Shown: positions 15,868 to 25,368, counted from the first letter of the stretch. The stretch: 64,000 bases of DNA from CAMDPA01 sp964574325 (GCA_964574325.1 CAZNMY010000008.1:1-64000); one strand, 5' to 3'. The notes: a model not told the origin generated them from the letters alone. Numbers and translations: made by a program.

Positions 15868-16926
15868 CTACAACTCGTAAGCCGCCGCGCGAGCCGGATC
15901 TTTGGCGCCAACCATGCGGGCGAGATCGACCATGACCTTCGCCTGTTTCCAGGTGGCGTCGTCCTGCATCCGCCCGTCGATCATGACGGCTCCGGTGCCA
16001 TCGGGCATCGCTTCGAGAATGCGCTTTGCGAACGCGACTTCGTCCGGGTCGGGGCTGAAGACCCGTTTCGCGATCTCGATCTGGCGGGGATGCAGGGTCC
16101 AGGCCCCGGAGCATCCCATCAGGAAGGCATTGCGGAACTGGCTTTCGCACGCGGCCGTGTCGTTGAAATCACCGAAAGGCCCATAGAACGCGGCAATCCC
16201 GCACCGCCTGCAGGCGTCGACCATGCGTGCGATCGTGTAATGCCAGAGGTCCTGCTGGTGGAATGCGCGCGGCGCTGACGAACCTGCCCCCGGCGCATCA
16301 CCGAGAACGCCGTAGTCGGGATGCCCTCCGCCGACGCGCGTCGTCTTCATCCCGCGAGACGCCGCGAGGTCTGCCGGCCCCAGACTGATGCCGTGCATGC
16401 GGGGACTGGCGACAGCGATTTCCTCGACGTTCGAGACGCCCTCGGCCGTTTCCAGGATGGCGTGGATCATGATCGGCCGCTGCAACCCGTGGCGGGCCTC
16501 GAGCTGGGCGAGGAGTTGGTCGAGATAATGGATGTCCCAGGGGCCCTCGACCTTGGGCAGCATCACGACGTCGAGCTTGCCTGCAGTTCCCGGCACGATT
16601 TCGAGCAGATCGTCCAGCGCCCAAGGCGTGGCGAGGCCATTGATCCGGACCCACAATCCCGTATCGGGGAACACGTGCGCGCGCGCCATCGCGACGAAGC
16701 CCGCCCGCGCTGCGGCTTTTGCTTCGATGGGTATGCCGTCTTCGAGATTGCCCAAGACGACGTCCACTTGCGCAACGAGGTCGGCGAGGCGCGCCGTTAT
16801 CTTGTCGACGTGCGGCGGCACGAAGTGGATCAGCCGCTCGAGCCGCACCGGTGGCTGCCGGAATGGCGCCGGCGCCCCGACGGCGAGGGGTTGGAAGTAG
16901 CGCTTGGGGGTGCGTGTGAATGGCAA
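15868..16926 (-). CDS. HpcH/HpaI-CitE family lyase, malyl-CoA lyase type
   Basis: The 352-residue TIM-barrel protein has the CitE/Mcl order: RLERLIHFVPPHVDKITARL, DVVLGNLEDGIP (metal-binding acidic loop), VRINGLATPWALDD (conserved Arg), MLPKVEGPWDI, IHAILETAEGVSN (metal-binding Glu) and GSALHP-like GAWTLHPRQIEIAK. Members cleave or form L-malyl-CoA/beta-methylmalyl-CoA or citramalyl-CoA with Mg2+. The size is nearer to the longer beta-methylmalyl-CoA lyases than to CitE (about 290). There is no glyoxylate or ethylmalonyl-CoA gene beside it, so the precise substrate is unproven. Confidence 0.85.
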   Translation of the reverse strand: MPFTRTPKRYFQPLAVGAPAPFRQPPVRLERLIHFVPPHVDKITARLADLVAQVDVVLGNLEDGIPIEAKAAARAGFVAMARAHVFPDTGLWVRINGLATPWALDDLLEIVPGTAGKLDVVMLPKVEGPWDIHYLDQLLAQLEARHGLQRPIMIHAILETAEGVSNVEEIAVASPRMHGISLGPADLAASRGMKTTRVGGGHPDYGVLGDAPGAGSSAPRAFHQQDLWHYTIARMVDACRRCGIAAFYGPFGDFNDTAACESQFRNAFLMGCSGAWTLHPRQIEIAKRVFSPDPDEVAFAKRILEAMPDGTGAVMIDGRMQDDATWKQAKVMVDLARMVGAKDPARAAAYEL

Positions 16927-17121
16927 GATCGTCTCGCTGGCGTGAGGGCCTCTGCCCCTATCCTATCGGGTTCCGCCAACCCGGTCACATCGACAGGAGG
17001 GCCAGGAAAATGGCGGCCGCCGAGTTCCCTGCGGAACCGCGCGTCTCATCCGAATGGAGGACGAAGACGGAACGCAAGCGTGTTTCATTCACCCGACAGG
17101 AAGGCGAACGAGGACAAGACC

Positions 17122-17325
17122 ATGCAGACCATCGGCTGGAAGTCCCGGCAGAAGATCAGAGTGTTCGCGTCCGCCGGGGATGCATCGCCCCGCAATGGGC
17201 TCGGCGCGTATCTGGATGAATACCGCAAGGCCATGCTCGCTGCCGGTAAGGTCGAGCAGATGGCCGGGCATCTGGATCGGGCCGCTCTGCTGACCAGCAG
17301 AGATTACGGGCGCGGCGATCGTTGA
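17122..17325 (+). CDS. Small hypothetical protein
   Basis: A 67-residue frame starting MQTIGWKSRQKIRVFASAGD has a GAGGA ribosome binding site 8 bp before the ATG and a helix-like middle (YLDEYRKAMLAAGKVEQMAG). I do not recognise it. Another short frame, 17010-17219, with a stronger AGGAGG site, overlaps it in a different phase but has an unlikely composition. It may be a real small gene between two minus-strand genes. Confidence 0.45.
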   Translation: MQTIGWKSRQKIRVFASAGDASPRNGLGAYLDEYRKAMLAAGKVEQMAGHLDRAALLTSRDYGRGDR

Positions 17326-17345
17326 CCGGGCGGCCCCATCAAGCA

Positions 17346-18254
17346 TCAGCTCCAGCGGCGGTTCGACCACATCCATTGTTCCGGTGCGTCGCGAACCCAG
17401 GCTTCGAATTGGCTCTGCATCGCCGCCATCAGTACCCGCACGTCCTCTGACTGGTTGGCGGTGCGGGGAACCCGCAGTTCCTTGAGCTCGATCCGGAACC
17501 GGCTTTCCTCGCCGATCCGCACGCAGCGAGACATCCACACGCGCGCGCCGACGCGGCGGGCGATCATGCCGGCGATCGCCTGCGTCCGTGCGTCCTTGCC
17601 GAAGAACGGGACGGGAATACCGTTGCGATCGTAGAGATCGCAGACGAGCCCCAATTGCCCGCCGCGGCGCACGAAATCCGTGATCAGGCGGGCCGTCTTC
17701 TGGTCGTCGCCGTGGTCGCCCTCGACCTTGCCGCGCCCGAACAGTCCGCCGGGATAGAGGTCCTTGCGCTGTGTCCGCAGATAGTTGTCGACGTAGGGGT
17801 TGTTGACCGAGCGATAGACGGCCGCCGGTTTCTTGCCGGCGCGCACCAGCGGCCAGATCGCCAGCTCCCAGTTGCCCATGTGGAGGGACACACCGATGAT
17901 CGGGCCGAGCTTGTTGCTGTAGCGCGCGAACGTCTTGTAATTGTCGATGACGACGCGGCTGGGATCGCCGACGATGCGATCGAGGTGCATCGTCTCGGCC
18001 ATCACCCGGCCGAGATTCTCCCAATGCGCTCGGCAGATGCGGAGCCGCTCGGCCTCGGATTTCTCCGGAAATGCGACGGCGAGATTGGCCATCGCCCGCC
18101 GTTGCCGCTTGGGGTTGACGAGCGGCGCCAGAACCCGCCAGCCGCGCGCCGACCATCTGACGGCGAGATCCATCGGCAAGGCCCGGATCAGCCCGATCAG
18201 TGCCCGCAGCACCATGTATTCGAGTTTGAACTGGAGGTCGCGCAAGGGGTGCAT
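17346..18254 (-). CDS. Lysophospholipid/lipid A acyltransferase (LpxL/HtrB family)
   Basis: The 302-residue protein has the HX4E catalytic motif SLHMGNWE (His125, Glu130), the family middle segments VYRSVNNPYVDNYL and GQLGLVCDLYDRNGIPVPFFGK, and an N-terminal membrane-associated helix. LpxL-type enzymes add secondary acyl chains to lipid A at the inner face of the cytoplasmic membrane. Length is typical. The gene ends next to the small frame at 17122 (convergent) and lies 87 bp downstream of the UbiH-family gene on the same strand. Which acyl acceptor it uses is not certain. Confidence 0.87.
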   Translation of the reverse strand: MHPLRDLQFKLEYMVLRALIGLIRALPMDLAVRWSARGWRVLAPLVNPKRQRRAMANLAVAFPEKSEAERLRICRAHWENLGRVMAETMHLDRIVGDPSRVVIDNYKTFARYSNKLGPIIGVSLHMGNWELAIWPLVRAGKKPAAVYRSVNNPYVDNYLRTQRKDLYPGGLFGRGKVEGDHGDDQKTARLITDFVRRGGQLGLVCDLYDRNGIPVPFFGKDARTQAIAGMIARRVGARVWMSRCVRIGEESRFRIELKELRVPRTANQSEDVRVLMAAMQSQFEAWVRDAPEQWMWSNRRWS

Positions 18255-18341
18255 GGCTGAAAGGCGCCGTTCGAGGGTGCTGGTGTGCCGTCCCCCGAAG
18301 ACAGGGATGGCGGAGCGATTGCCCGACCAGGGATGGCCGCG

Positions 18342-19619
18342 TCAATGGGGCATGAAGGGGCGGCCGGCGATTACGGGGTCGGCCGGCAGCGCCATCAGCG
18401 ACGGGATGGGCGCCGGCGGGAACAGCCCTTCGCGCATCAGGCGACGCCGCAGCGAAGGCATCGATGCCAGCACGTGCAGCCCCGCCCCACGGGCCAGGCC
18501 CAGCGGCCACAAGCTCGGCCGGACCGAACGGTTGAGCAGGTCGACGGCATTGACCCGCCGGTGCACGTCGGCGCTGCGCGCGCGGTCATACGCTGCCAGC
18601 AGCGCTTCGCTGCCGATATCGCCCGAGTGCGCTTTCTGGTCAGCCACGAGATCGGCGAGCACCGCGGCATCGGACAGTCCGAGGTTCAGCCCCTGGGCTC
18701 CGATTGGCGGCATCGCGTGTGCGGACTCTCCGACCAATGCGACACGCGATCGACCCATGTTCTCCGCGATCAGCCCAGAAAGCGGGAACACCCGTCTCGG
18801 CCCGAGATCGGATAAGGTTCCGAGCAGCCCGTCCAGCCGTTGGCCCAGCCGTCGTAGAAACGCTTCGGGCGCCGATGCCGAGAGGTCTTCCACTACGGCG
18901 GGTTTGTCCATCCACACGAGGCTCGACGTGCGATCGGCCAGCGGGACCGTGGTGCAAGGGCCATCGGGCCCATGAAGCTCCGTCGAGATTCCGGAATGCG
19001 GCCGGCTGTGCGCGAACCGCGTGGCGAGCGCGGACTGATCGTACATCCAGCTCGACGTCGGAATACCCGCGGCTGCGCGGACCGCGGAGTTGCGGCCGTC
19101 TGCAGCGACGACGAGGCGCGCCGACGACCACCGACCGCCCGACAACTCGAGCCCGCGCCGTCCGATTTCCTCACGGGAAGACAGGACCTTGCCGTCGGGA
19201 AGCCATGTGACGCCGACATCGCGAGCGACTGCAGCCAGCGCATCGACCAGGGCTCCATTGGGAACATTGTAGCCGAGATTGTCGAGGTTGATGTCGGATG
19301 CCTTGAACAGCACGTCCGGCGCGCGAAGCAAGCGGCCCGTTGCATCGACGATCCGAATGGCCGTGATCGGCGCACATCCAGCAGAGATGCGGTCCCAAAC
19401 GCCGAGCCGGCGCAGCATGGCGATTGCAGGCGGGAACAGGGCGGCGGTCCGGGTTTCGACCGGGCTTGCTGGGCCCGATGGCGCAGAACCCGGCGCTGGG
19501 GGCGGAACAGCGCTCGCCAGCGCCACGTCGCAGCCGTTGACCGCGAGTGCCGTCGCTGTCGCGAGCCCGGCGGCGCCACCGCCGACAACGATGCAGTCGT
19601 AGGTCGAACGTGCCGTCAT
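18342..19619 (-). CDS. FAD-dependent UbiH/UbiF/Coq6-family hydroxylase
   Basis: The 425-residue flavoprotein has an N-terminal Rossmann motif VVGGGAAGLATATAL, a DG motif (LVVAADGRNSAVR) and the C-terminal ubiquinone-hydroxylase signature ALVGESAHAMPPIGAQGLNL. The family adds hydroxyls to the ring of ubiquinone precursors using O2 and NADPH. A Pro/Ala/Ser-rich insert (PPPAPGSAPSGPASP) after the first Rossmann strand pair is unusual. It may form a two-gene unit with the acyltransferase downstream, although the functions are unrelated. Which ring position it would hydroxylate cannot be told from the sequence. Confidence 0.87.
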   Translation of the reverse strand: MTARSTYDCIVVGGGAAGLATATALAVNGCDVALASAVPPPAPGSAPSGPASPVETRTAALFPPAIAMLRRLGVWDRISAGCAPITAIRIVDATGRLLRAPDVLFKASDINLDNLGYNVPNGALVDALAAVARDVGVTWLPDGKVLSSREEIGRRGLELSGGRWSSARLVVAADGRNSAVRAAAGIPTSSWMYDQSALATRFAHSRPHSGISTELHGPDGPCTTVPLADRTSSLVWMDKPAVVEDLSASAPEAFLRRLGQRLDGLLGTLSDLGPRRVFPLSGLIAENMGRSRVALVGESAHAMPPIGAQGLNLGLSDAAVLADLVADQKAHSGDIGSEALLAAYDRARSADVHRRVNAVDLLNRSVRPSLWPLGLARGAGLHVLASMPSLRRRLMREGLFPPAPIPSLMALPADPVIAGRPFMPH

Positions 19620-20023
19620 TTCGGGTGGACCTGTCGGGTTGGAGCCGATCCCGACGCCACTATCACATGATCGGCCGTCGGCTTCCGACTTGCCATTTCG
19701 TCCCGTGCGAAGAAGGCGTGGAGGCGTGGAGGCGCCGCGAAGCTCCGTCTGGGTGGGCTCGCGCCGGCCGAACAGCCTTCGAGCGACGCGAAATCGAGCC
19801 CCGAATCACCTACGTTGCGTGAATGCCACGCTGCTACAGATAAAGCACTGCGGAGACGTCCTTACCGTTTACGCGGCGAGTAGGTTTGTCTAAGTGTAAA
19901 TCCGCACTGCGTCACCGGTTGGGGCTTTGCGGCGTCGTTCAAGGGCGTTGTGAGTCGGGTGAACGGCACAAGAGTGATCTAGTCATGGTGGCTAGGTGGC
20001 ATATGGTCAACGGAGTTGTTCGT
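19620..20023. other. Intergenic region upstream of first porin
   Basis: This 404-bp divergent region becomes more AT-rich near 19800-19900 and must hold the promoters of the hydroxylase and first porin genes. A run of alternative in-frame starts leads into the porin (from 19886). No RNA gene or recognised operator was seen. Confidence 0.35.
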
Positions 20024-21532
20024 ATGATTGGGGGATTCCTCAGGACAACCAGCTGTCTGGCGATGATCGCAGCAGCTGGTATTGTGGGCAGCGTATCGGC
20101 CCAGGCGGCGGATCTGGGCGGCAATTGCTGCGCGGATCTGGAAGAGCGGGTTGCAGAACTCGAAGCCACGACCGCCCGCAAGGGCAATCGCAAGGTTTCG
20201 CTGCAGATCTACGGTCAGGTTTCCGAGACCGTGATGTGGTGGAACGACGGCGCCGAGAGCAACACGTACGTCAACGAGAACAACAACATCAAGAACACGC
20301 TGGGCTTCCAGGGCTCTGCGAAGATCAACAGCGACTGGTCGGCCGGCTTCAAGTTGGAGCTGCAGGTTCGCGCCTATCGTTCGAGTGCACAGAGCCAGCT
20401 TTCGCTGGGTGCCACTAACAACGTGTCGATCCCGGCCTTCAACACCCAGTCGGTGGCGCTTCGTCACGCCTACTGGTTCTTGAAGTCGAACTCCTACGGC
20501 ACGATCACGGTCGGCCGTGACGTGCAGTCGGTGACCGGCACGTCGTCGATCAGCCTCGTGAACCCCGATGGCTTCTCCGGAGCCAACGGCGCCGGTTTCG
20601 CCAACGGCGGCTTCTTCCTTCGTCGCGCAGGCACCACCGGCAACGGCGGTCTCAGCGCTCGTACTTGGCAGTCTTCTGCCTGGATCAACAACGGCGACGG
20701 TCCGCTGCCGTTCGACTATGCTCAGACTGCTGGTTTGGTGAAGTACACCTCGCCGTTCTTCCTGGGCCAGACGAAGTCTTCGGGCTTCCTGGTTTCGGCG
20801 GACTGGGGTGCGGATGACTCTTGGTCGGCGGCTCTGCGCTACGTCGAGGACTTCGGTGCGATCCGCGTTGCGGCTGGCGTCGGCTACTCGAGCTACACGG
20901 CTCCCGATCGTGGCTTCTGCACCACCGGTGCCAGCGGCAACGCCGGCCCGGGCACGCAGACGCAGGTGTTCGGCGGGACCAGCGGTCCGGGCGGCACGGA
21001 TCTCGGCTCGACGGGTGATTGCAACGCGATCCAGGCCAGCGGCAGCATCCTGCACGTTCCGACCGGCCTGTACGTTTCGGGCGGCTACGCGCAGCTCGAC
21101 GACAAGCTGTCGAACCAGTCGGCTCTGGCCCGTACCAACGGCAACCAGACGGGCAACGGCAAGAGCGAGTTCTGGTGGGTACAGGGCGGCTGGCAGGCCA
21201 AGCTGAACTCGCTCGGCAACACGATCTTCTGGGGTCAGTACGTCGATGTCAGCGCCGGTCTGAACGCTACCAACGGCTCCGTTTCGACCATCTCGGGCAC
21301 GGACGTTCTGAACTCGCTCGGCGTCACGGCGATCCAGCGCAGCGCCAGCACGCAGACCTGGGGTCTGGGCGTGTCGCAGAACATCGATGCGGCTGCGATG
21401 ACCTTGTACGCCGGCTTCCACAACGTCTCGACCGAGCTGACGCTCGGCTCGACCACGTCGGGTGCTCGCGCCAAGTCGAACGCGATCGACGACATGCAGC
21501 TCTTCTACACCGGCGCCACGATCAAGTTCTGA
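20024..21532 (+). CDS. Outer-membrane porin, alphaproteobacterial type (copy 1)
   Basis: The 502-residue protein forms a trimeric beta-barrel channel for small hydrophilic solutes. Residues 1-32 are a signal peptide (MIGGFLRTTSCLAMIAAAG, cleaved near AQA-ADLGG). A short coiled coil follows (DLEERVAELEATTARKGN), then amphipathic strands rich in Gly/Asn/aromatic residues, ending in the C-terminal Phe (GATIKF) that the Bam machinery recognises. The ATG at 20024 is chosen because it follows GGAG and starts the signal peptide; in-frame starts upstream exist. It is followed by a terminator and then by a near-copy at 22201 of exactly equal length. Confidence 0.92.
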   Translation: MIGGFLRTTSCLAMIAAAGIVGSVSAQAADLGGNCCADLEERVAELEATTARKGNRKVSLQIYGQVSETVMWWNDGAESNTYVNENNNIKNTLGFQGSAKINSDWSAGFKLELQVRAYRSSAQSQLSLGATNNVSIPAFNTQSVALRHAYWFLKSNSYGTITVGRDVQSVTGTSSISLVNPDGFSGANGAGFANGGFFLRRAGTTGNGGLSARTWQSSAWINNGDGPLPFDYAQTAGLVKYTSPFFLGQTKSSGFLVSADWGADDSWSAALRYVEDFGAIRVAAGVGYSSYTAPDRGFCTTGASGNAGPGTQTQVFGGTSGPGGTDLGSTGDCNAIQASGSILHVPTGLYVSGGYAQLDDKLSNQSALARTNGNQTGNGKSEFWWVQGGWQAKLNSLGNTIFWGQYVDVSAGLNATNGSVSTISGTDVLNSLGVTAIQRSASTQTWGLGVSQNIDAAAMTLYAGFHNVSTELTLGSTTSGARAKSNAIDDMQLFYTGATIKF

Positions 21533-21568
21533 TCGCTGTTGCCCGAGGAAGACCAACGCAATCCAGGG

Positions 21569-21594
21569 GAGCCGCTCGCAAGGGCGGCTCTCTT
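21569..21594 (+). terminator. Rho-independent terminator after first porin
   Basis: GAGCCGC at 21569-21575 pairs with GCGGCTC at 21584-21590 around an 8-base loop and is followed by TCTT. It lies 37 bp after the porin stop codon. Confidence 0.75.
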
Positions 21595-22200
21595 GCGATT
21601 CGGATGAGGTTGTGGATTTCTTGCCGTCGAATGGGACACGGAATGGGCCGATCGAGCGGTTGGTGGGGCTCGCGCTACGGGAAGGTGATTTCGTTTTTGC
21701 CTCGCTATCGAAAAGGAACTGGATTGGCTGCGGGCCCGAATGCCCCGTCTGCGGAAGAAAAAAGATTCAGAATATCAGCAGGATAGTTTCTGTGCCGCGG
21801 AAGATTCAGCCTTGTGGCAATAGTTTAAGGTTTCGTGTCTGTGTTTCCACACGTTGCATATTCGCAACGCGGAGTTTCCATTGAACGATGACAGGCTTCC
21901 TAGGGTTTGCGGCGAGTGCTTGGGTCATCTACTTAGATATCAGTCGTGAGTCGTGCGGAATGATCCGACAGGCGTCTGCGCCCGAATAGGCGTCGATGCC
22001 GTCTCAGAAGGCAAGCCCGGCGAGACAGCAGTAGCCGCACTTCCTGTTCCCAGCGTTTGTATTGGTGGATTGGCGTAACGGCGTTCAATCTTAGCTGCCT
22101 GCGCACACGCGCGTGCGAGCAGCTAGGAGCGGACGCATGGTCGAGCCGGGCAGCGCGTGCTGCCTTCTGCATCAAGACTACAGACGGTGGAGAACCAAAT
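21595..22200. other. Long intergenic region between the two porin genes
   Basis: About 600 bp without a credible gene. It is AT-richer than its surroundings, with A/G tracts near 21765-21780, which suits a strong promoter and a long untranslated leader for the second porin. A strong ribosome binding site (GGAGAA) stands before the ATG at 22201. It is not similar to the leader of the first porin, so the duplication seems limited to the coding part. Confidence 0.4.
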
Positions 22201-23709
22201 ATGACTCATCTCATGCGAACTGCCAGCGGTATCGCCCTTGCGGCGGCTACCAGCATGCTGGCGACTTCTGTAATGGCAGCAGATCTCGGCGGCAACTGCT
22301 GCACGGATCTCGAAGAGCGGGTTGCCGAACTCGAAGCCACGACGGCCCGCAAGGGCAATCGCAAGGTTTCGCTGCAGATCTACGGTCAGGTTTCCGAGAC
22401 CGTGATGTGGTGGAACGACGGCGCCGAGAGCAACACCTACGTTCTCGAGAACAACAACATCAAGAACACGCTGGGCTTCCAGGGCTCGGCGAAGATCACG
22501 AGCGACTGGTCGGCCGGCTTCAAGTTGGAGCTCCAGATCCGCGCTTATCGTTCGAGCGTCGCCAGCCAGCTCTCGCTGGGTGCGTCGAACAACGTGTCGA
22601 TCCCGGCCTACAATACCCAGTCGGTGTCGCTCCGCCACGCCTACTGGTACCTGCAGTCGCAGCAGTATGGCCGGATCACGGTCGGCCGTGACGTCGAATC
22701 GGTCACCGGTACTTCCTCGATCAGTCTCGTGAACCCCGACGGTTTCTCGGGTCCTGCTGGCGCCGGCTTCGCCAACGGCGGCTTCTTCCTGCGTCGCGCC
22801 GGCACCACCGGCAACGGCGGACTGAGCGCCCGTACCTGGCAGTCTTCAGCCTGGATCAACAACGGCGATGGTCCGACGCCGTTCGACTACGCGCAGACCA
22901 AGGGTCTGATCAAGTACACCTCGCCGTTCTTCCTGGGGCACACGAAGTCTTCGGGCTTCCAGTTCTCGGCGGACTGGGGTGCTGACGACGCCTGGTCGAC
23001 GGCTCTGCGCTATGCCGAGGAGTTCGGCGGTGTTCGCTTCGCGGCTGGCATCGGCTACTCGAACTACACGGCTCCAGATCGCGGCTTCTGCACCACCGGT
23101 GCCAGCGGCAACGCCGGTCCTGGCACTCAGGGTCAGGTGTTCGGCGGGACCAGCGGTCCGGGCGGCACGGATCTCGGCTCGACGGGCGACTGCCACGCCC
23201 TTCAGTTGAGCGCCAGCATGCTGCACGTCGCTACGGGTCTGTACCTGTCGGGCGGCTATGCCGAACTGAACGACAAGCTGTCGAACCAGTCCGCACTGGC
23301 TCGCACGAACGGCAACCAGACGGGCAACGGGAAGACGGATTTCTGGTGGATCCAGGGCGGCTGGCAGGCCAAGCTGAACCCGCTCGGCAACACGATCTTC
23401 TGGGGCCAGTACGTTGATGTGAGCGCCGGTCTGAACGCCAACAACGGTATCGTTTCGACGATTTCGGGCACGGACGTTCTGGTGGCGGGCACGGGGCTCG
23501 GCACTTCGATCCAACGCAGCGCGAGCACGCAGGCTTGGGGTCTGGGCGTTTCTCAGCAGATCGACGCTGCTGCGATGACCCTGTATGCGGGCTTCCACAA
23601 CATCTCGACCGAGCTGACGCTGGGTTCGACCACGTCAACGGCCCGCGCGAAGTCGAACCCGATCGACGACATGCAGATCTTCTACACCGGCGCGACGATC
23701 AAGTTCTGA
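22201..23709 (+). CDS. Outer-membrane porin, alphaproteobacterial type (copy 2)
   Basis: The second porin is also 502 residues. Its signal peptide (MTHLMRTASGIALAAATSML, ending VMA-ADLGG) differs from that of copy 1, but from ADLGGNCC on the two proteins agree at well over 80% of positions by eye, including the coiled coil and the terminal GATIKF. Differences cluster in likely surface loops, for example AQSQLSLGATN against VASQLSLGASN, and the segment after GTDVL, where copy 2 has VAGTGLGTS. Two independent promoters and terminators suggest that the copies are expressed under different conditions. Confidence 0.92.
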   Translation: MTHLMRTASGIALAAATSMLATSVMAADLGGNCCTDLEERVAELEATTARKGNRKVSLQIYGQVSETVMWWNDGAESNTYVLENNNIKNTLGFQGSAKITSDWSAGFKLELQIRAYRSSVASQLSLGASNNVSIPAYNTQSVSLRHAYWYLQSQQYGRITVGRDVESVTGTSSISLVNPDGFSGPAGAGFANGGFFLRRAGTTGNGGLSARTWQSSAWINNGDGPTPFDYAQTKGLIKYTSPFFLGHTKSSGFQFSADWGADDAWSTALRYAEEFGGVRFAAGIGYSNYTAPDRGFCTTGASGNAGPGTQGQVFGGTSGPGGTDLGSTGDCHALQLSASMLHVATGLYLSGGYAELNDKLSNQSALARTNGNQTGNGKTDFWWIQGGWQAKLNPLGNTIFWGQYVDVSAGLNANNGIVSTISGTDVLVAGTGLGTSIQRSASTQAWGLGVSQQIDAAAMTLYAGFHNISTELTLGSTTSTARAKSNPIDDMQIFYTGATIKF

Positions 23710-23724
23710 TCTCACGCTTCGGGA

Positions 23725-23751
23725 GGGGGCCGCCAACCGGCGGCCCTCTTT
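23725..23751 (+). terminator. Rho-independent terminator after second porin
   Basis: GGGCCGCC (23727-23734) and GGCGGCCC (23739-23746) form a strong stem with a 4-base loop AACC, followed by TCTTTC. It lies 17 bp after the stop codon. Confidence 0.85.
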
Positions 23752-23916
23752 CATATCGTTGGTAATGTTGGCTTTTGGGCTTCTGATGCGTTTCGGGCAC
23801 ACTCGGTGCGGGACTAATCTGAACAACGCCGGATACACTTGTGTAGTTCGTCTTTGTTCGTATGTTGCAGCGCAAGTATCGGTGACCTACCTATGCGGGC
23901 TGGCAGGGTCGAGAGA

Positions 23917-24273
23917 ATGAGACGGATTTGGATCAGCGCTATCGGTTTGAGTGTTGCTGTCGTCAGCAGCGCCACGTTGGCGTTCGAAGAACAGAAGTTG
24001 AGACCGGCGCAGCCGACGCAGGGTGGTACTGCGCAATCGGGCGGCGCATCCGGTGGTGTGCAACTGAGCGATCCCGGGGTTTCTGTGCCTCGGTTGGATA
24101 GCGGCACGAAGATCAGGGTTCCGGGTCTTGGGGTCATCGGGGAGATCCCCAAAATGGATTTCGGCCTCGAACTCCTCTATGGGGCTTCCCAGCCCAAGGC
24201 CTCCGAGATCGAGCGCAACGAGGGCAATGGCGTGATGGGCCGGGTGACAGTCCCGATCAAGCCCTCCCGCTGA
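23917..24273 (+). CDS. Small exported protein, unknown
   Basis: The 118-residue protein starts MRRIWISAIGLSVAVVSSAT, a Sec signal peptide with likely cleavage after TLA (about residue 22). The mature part is Gly/Gln/Ser-rich (PTQGGTAQSGGASGGV), then has a short beta-like region (IRVPGLGVIGEIPKMDFGLE) and ends PIKPSR. An alternative start is the ATG at 23893. I do not recognise a family. It follows the second porin but has its own promoter region and terminator. Confidence 0.65.
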   Translation: MRRIWISAIGLSVAVVSSATLAFEEQKLRPAQPTQGGTAQSGGASGGVQLSDPGVSVPRLDSGTKIRVPGLGVIGEIPKMDFGLELLYGASQPKASEIERNEGNGVMGRVTVPIKPSR

Positions 24274-24294
24274 AGCCTGCCGTCTGAATGTTCG

Positions 24295-24326
24295 ACGCCC
24301 CGCCTGGCTGCGGGGCGTTCGCATTT
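24295..24326 (+). terminator. Terminator after small exported gene
   Basis: ACGCCCCGC (24295-24303) pairs with GCGGGGCGT (24310-24318) around a 6-base loop, followed by TCGCATTT. The stem lies between two converging genes and may serve both. Confidence 0.65.
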
Positions 24327-24348
24327 GAGGTGGCCACGTGCCTGAGCA

Positions 24349-25368
24349 TCAGGCGCGCAAGACTGGAAGCTTGTGGCGCAGCAGATCGGCCAGGTGATCC
24401 AGCGGGTTGTGCGCTAAGGGGCGCACAGCCGCCAGGGCGTCGTCGAGTTGGGCGGGCGTCGTGCCTGTTATCGCAATTTCGCTGCACCAGCCCGATTGCT
24501 CCAGCCATCGGCGATAGTCGGCTTCGTCGGGCGTGTGGGCAAAGACCGCCGGTGCGAGGGAGAGTGACGGTTTCCGGGACCAGATGCACTCTGAAATCAT
24601 CGAACTCGAATCGGTGGTGCAGAGCACGGCGTGGCATTGTGCCAGAAGGGCCGCGAGGGTTCCGGGGCCCGCTGTCCGCACGTCGAGAAATTGTTTTATC
24701 CGGCTGGCTGGTTGGGCGGCTTCGTTTGCGAACTGGTCACTGATCCCCGGGGGGGTGCGGCGCGAGTTCGCGATCAACCAACGGACCTCGGCGTGTCTGC
24801 TGTAGGTTCTGACGAGGTCGATCAGTGCTCGCCAGTCGGACTCGGTGTAGTGGATGCCGCCTGCATCACCGCCGATCAGCAGGCCGAGGGTGCGGGCTTC
24901 GGTTGGTCTGGGCGCGTCGAGTGGGGCGCTTCGATCGGGGTCGTAGCGTGAAGGTTTCAGCGCGAGGGCGTGGCGCGGCTTCGTCGCGTTCCTCTGGTAT
25001 GATGTCAAAACGAGGCTGAAGTCGTGTGGGTCGAACAGTCGTAGCGATCCGTAGAATATATTGGGCACACATCGCGTGCGTCCGAGCCACACATTTGCCG
25101 CGAGGGTTTCAGCGCCTGCGGACAGGATGATGTCGCAGGGCGGAAGCTCGGTTTCGTTCAAGCCGTAGACCTGAGCCAACATCGTGCGCGCGGGAAGCCG
25201 GGCGCGCGTCAGCGTAGCCAGCGCTGCGCCCGGCCAGCGACCTCGGCGGACGTCGTAGCGGGTGGTGACGGCCGGTCTGATCCGCTCTATGGCGGCGGCG
25301 ATGCCGTCGGCCAGATTGAAGTGGCCGGGGCGTCCGTCCGACAGGATGAGGATGCGAAAGGGCGGCAT
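24349..25368 (-). CDS. ELM1-like (DUF1022) protein, nucleoside-diphosphate-sugar epimerase-like
   Basis: The 339-residue protein has the DUF1022/ELM1 hallmarks: ILILSDGRPGHFNLADGI at the N-terminus, LPPCDIILSAGAET, LIGGDAGGIHYTESDW in the middle, and CTTDSSSMISECIWSRKPS near the C-terminus. The fold is like a glycosyltransferase of the GT-B type. Plant ELM1 recruits dynamin to mitochondria; bacterial members have no settled role, and an envelope sugar reaction is one guess. The start MPPFRI at 25368 matches homologues; longer in-frame starts exist. The 306-bp gap to the next gene (25369-25674) shows no other feature. Confidence 0.82.
   Translation of the reverse strand: MPPFRILILSDGRPGHFNLADGIAAAIERIRPAVTTRYDVRRGRWPGAALATLTRARLPARTMLAQVYGLNETELPPCDIILSAGAETLAANVWLGRTRCVPNIFYGSLRLFDPHDFSLVLTSYQRNATKPRHALALKPSRYDPDRSAPLDAPRPTEARTLGLLIGGDAGGIHYTESDWRALIDLVRTYSRHAEVRWLIANSRRTPPGISDQFANEAAQPASRIKQFLDVRTAGPGTLAALLAQCHAVLCTTDSSSMISECIWSRKPSLSLAPAVFAHTPDEADYRRWLEQSGWCSEIAITGTTPAQLDDALAAVRPLAHNPLDHLADLLRHKLPVLRA

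Noticed and set aside
17010..17219. Short frame with a very good AGGAGG site between the lyase and acyltransferase genes
   Set aside because: The composition (Arg/Glu/His-rich, no hydrophobic pattern) is unlike a protein, and the overlapping frame at 17122 looks better; it could still be a leader or an RNA.
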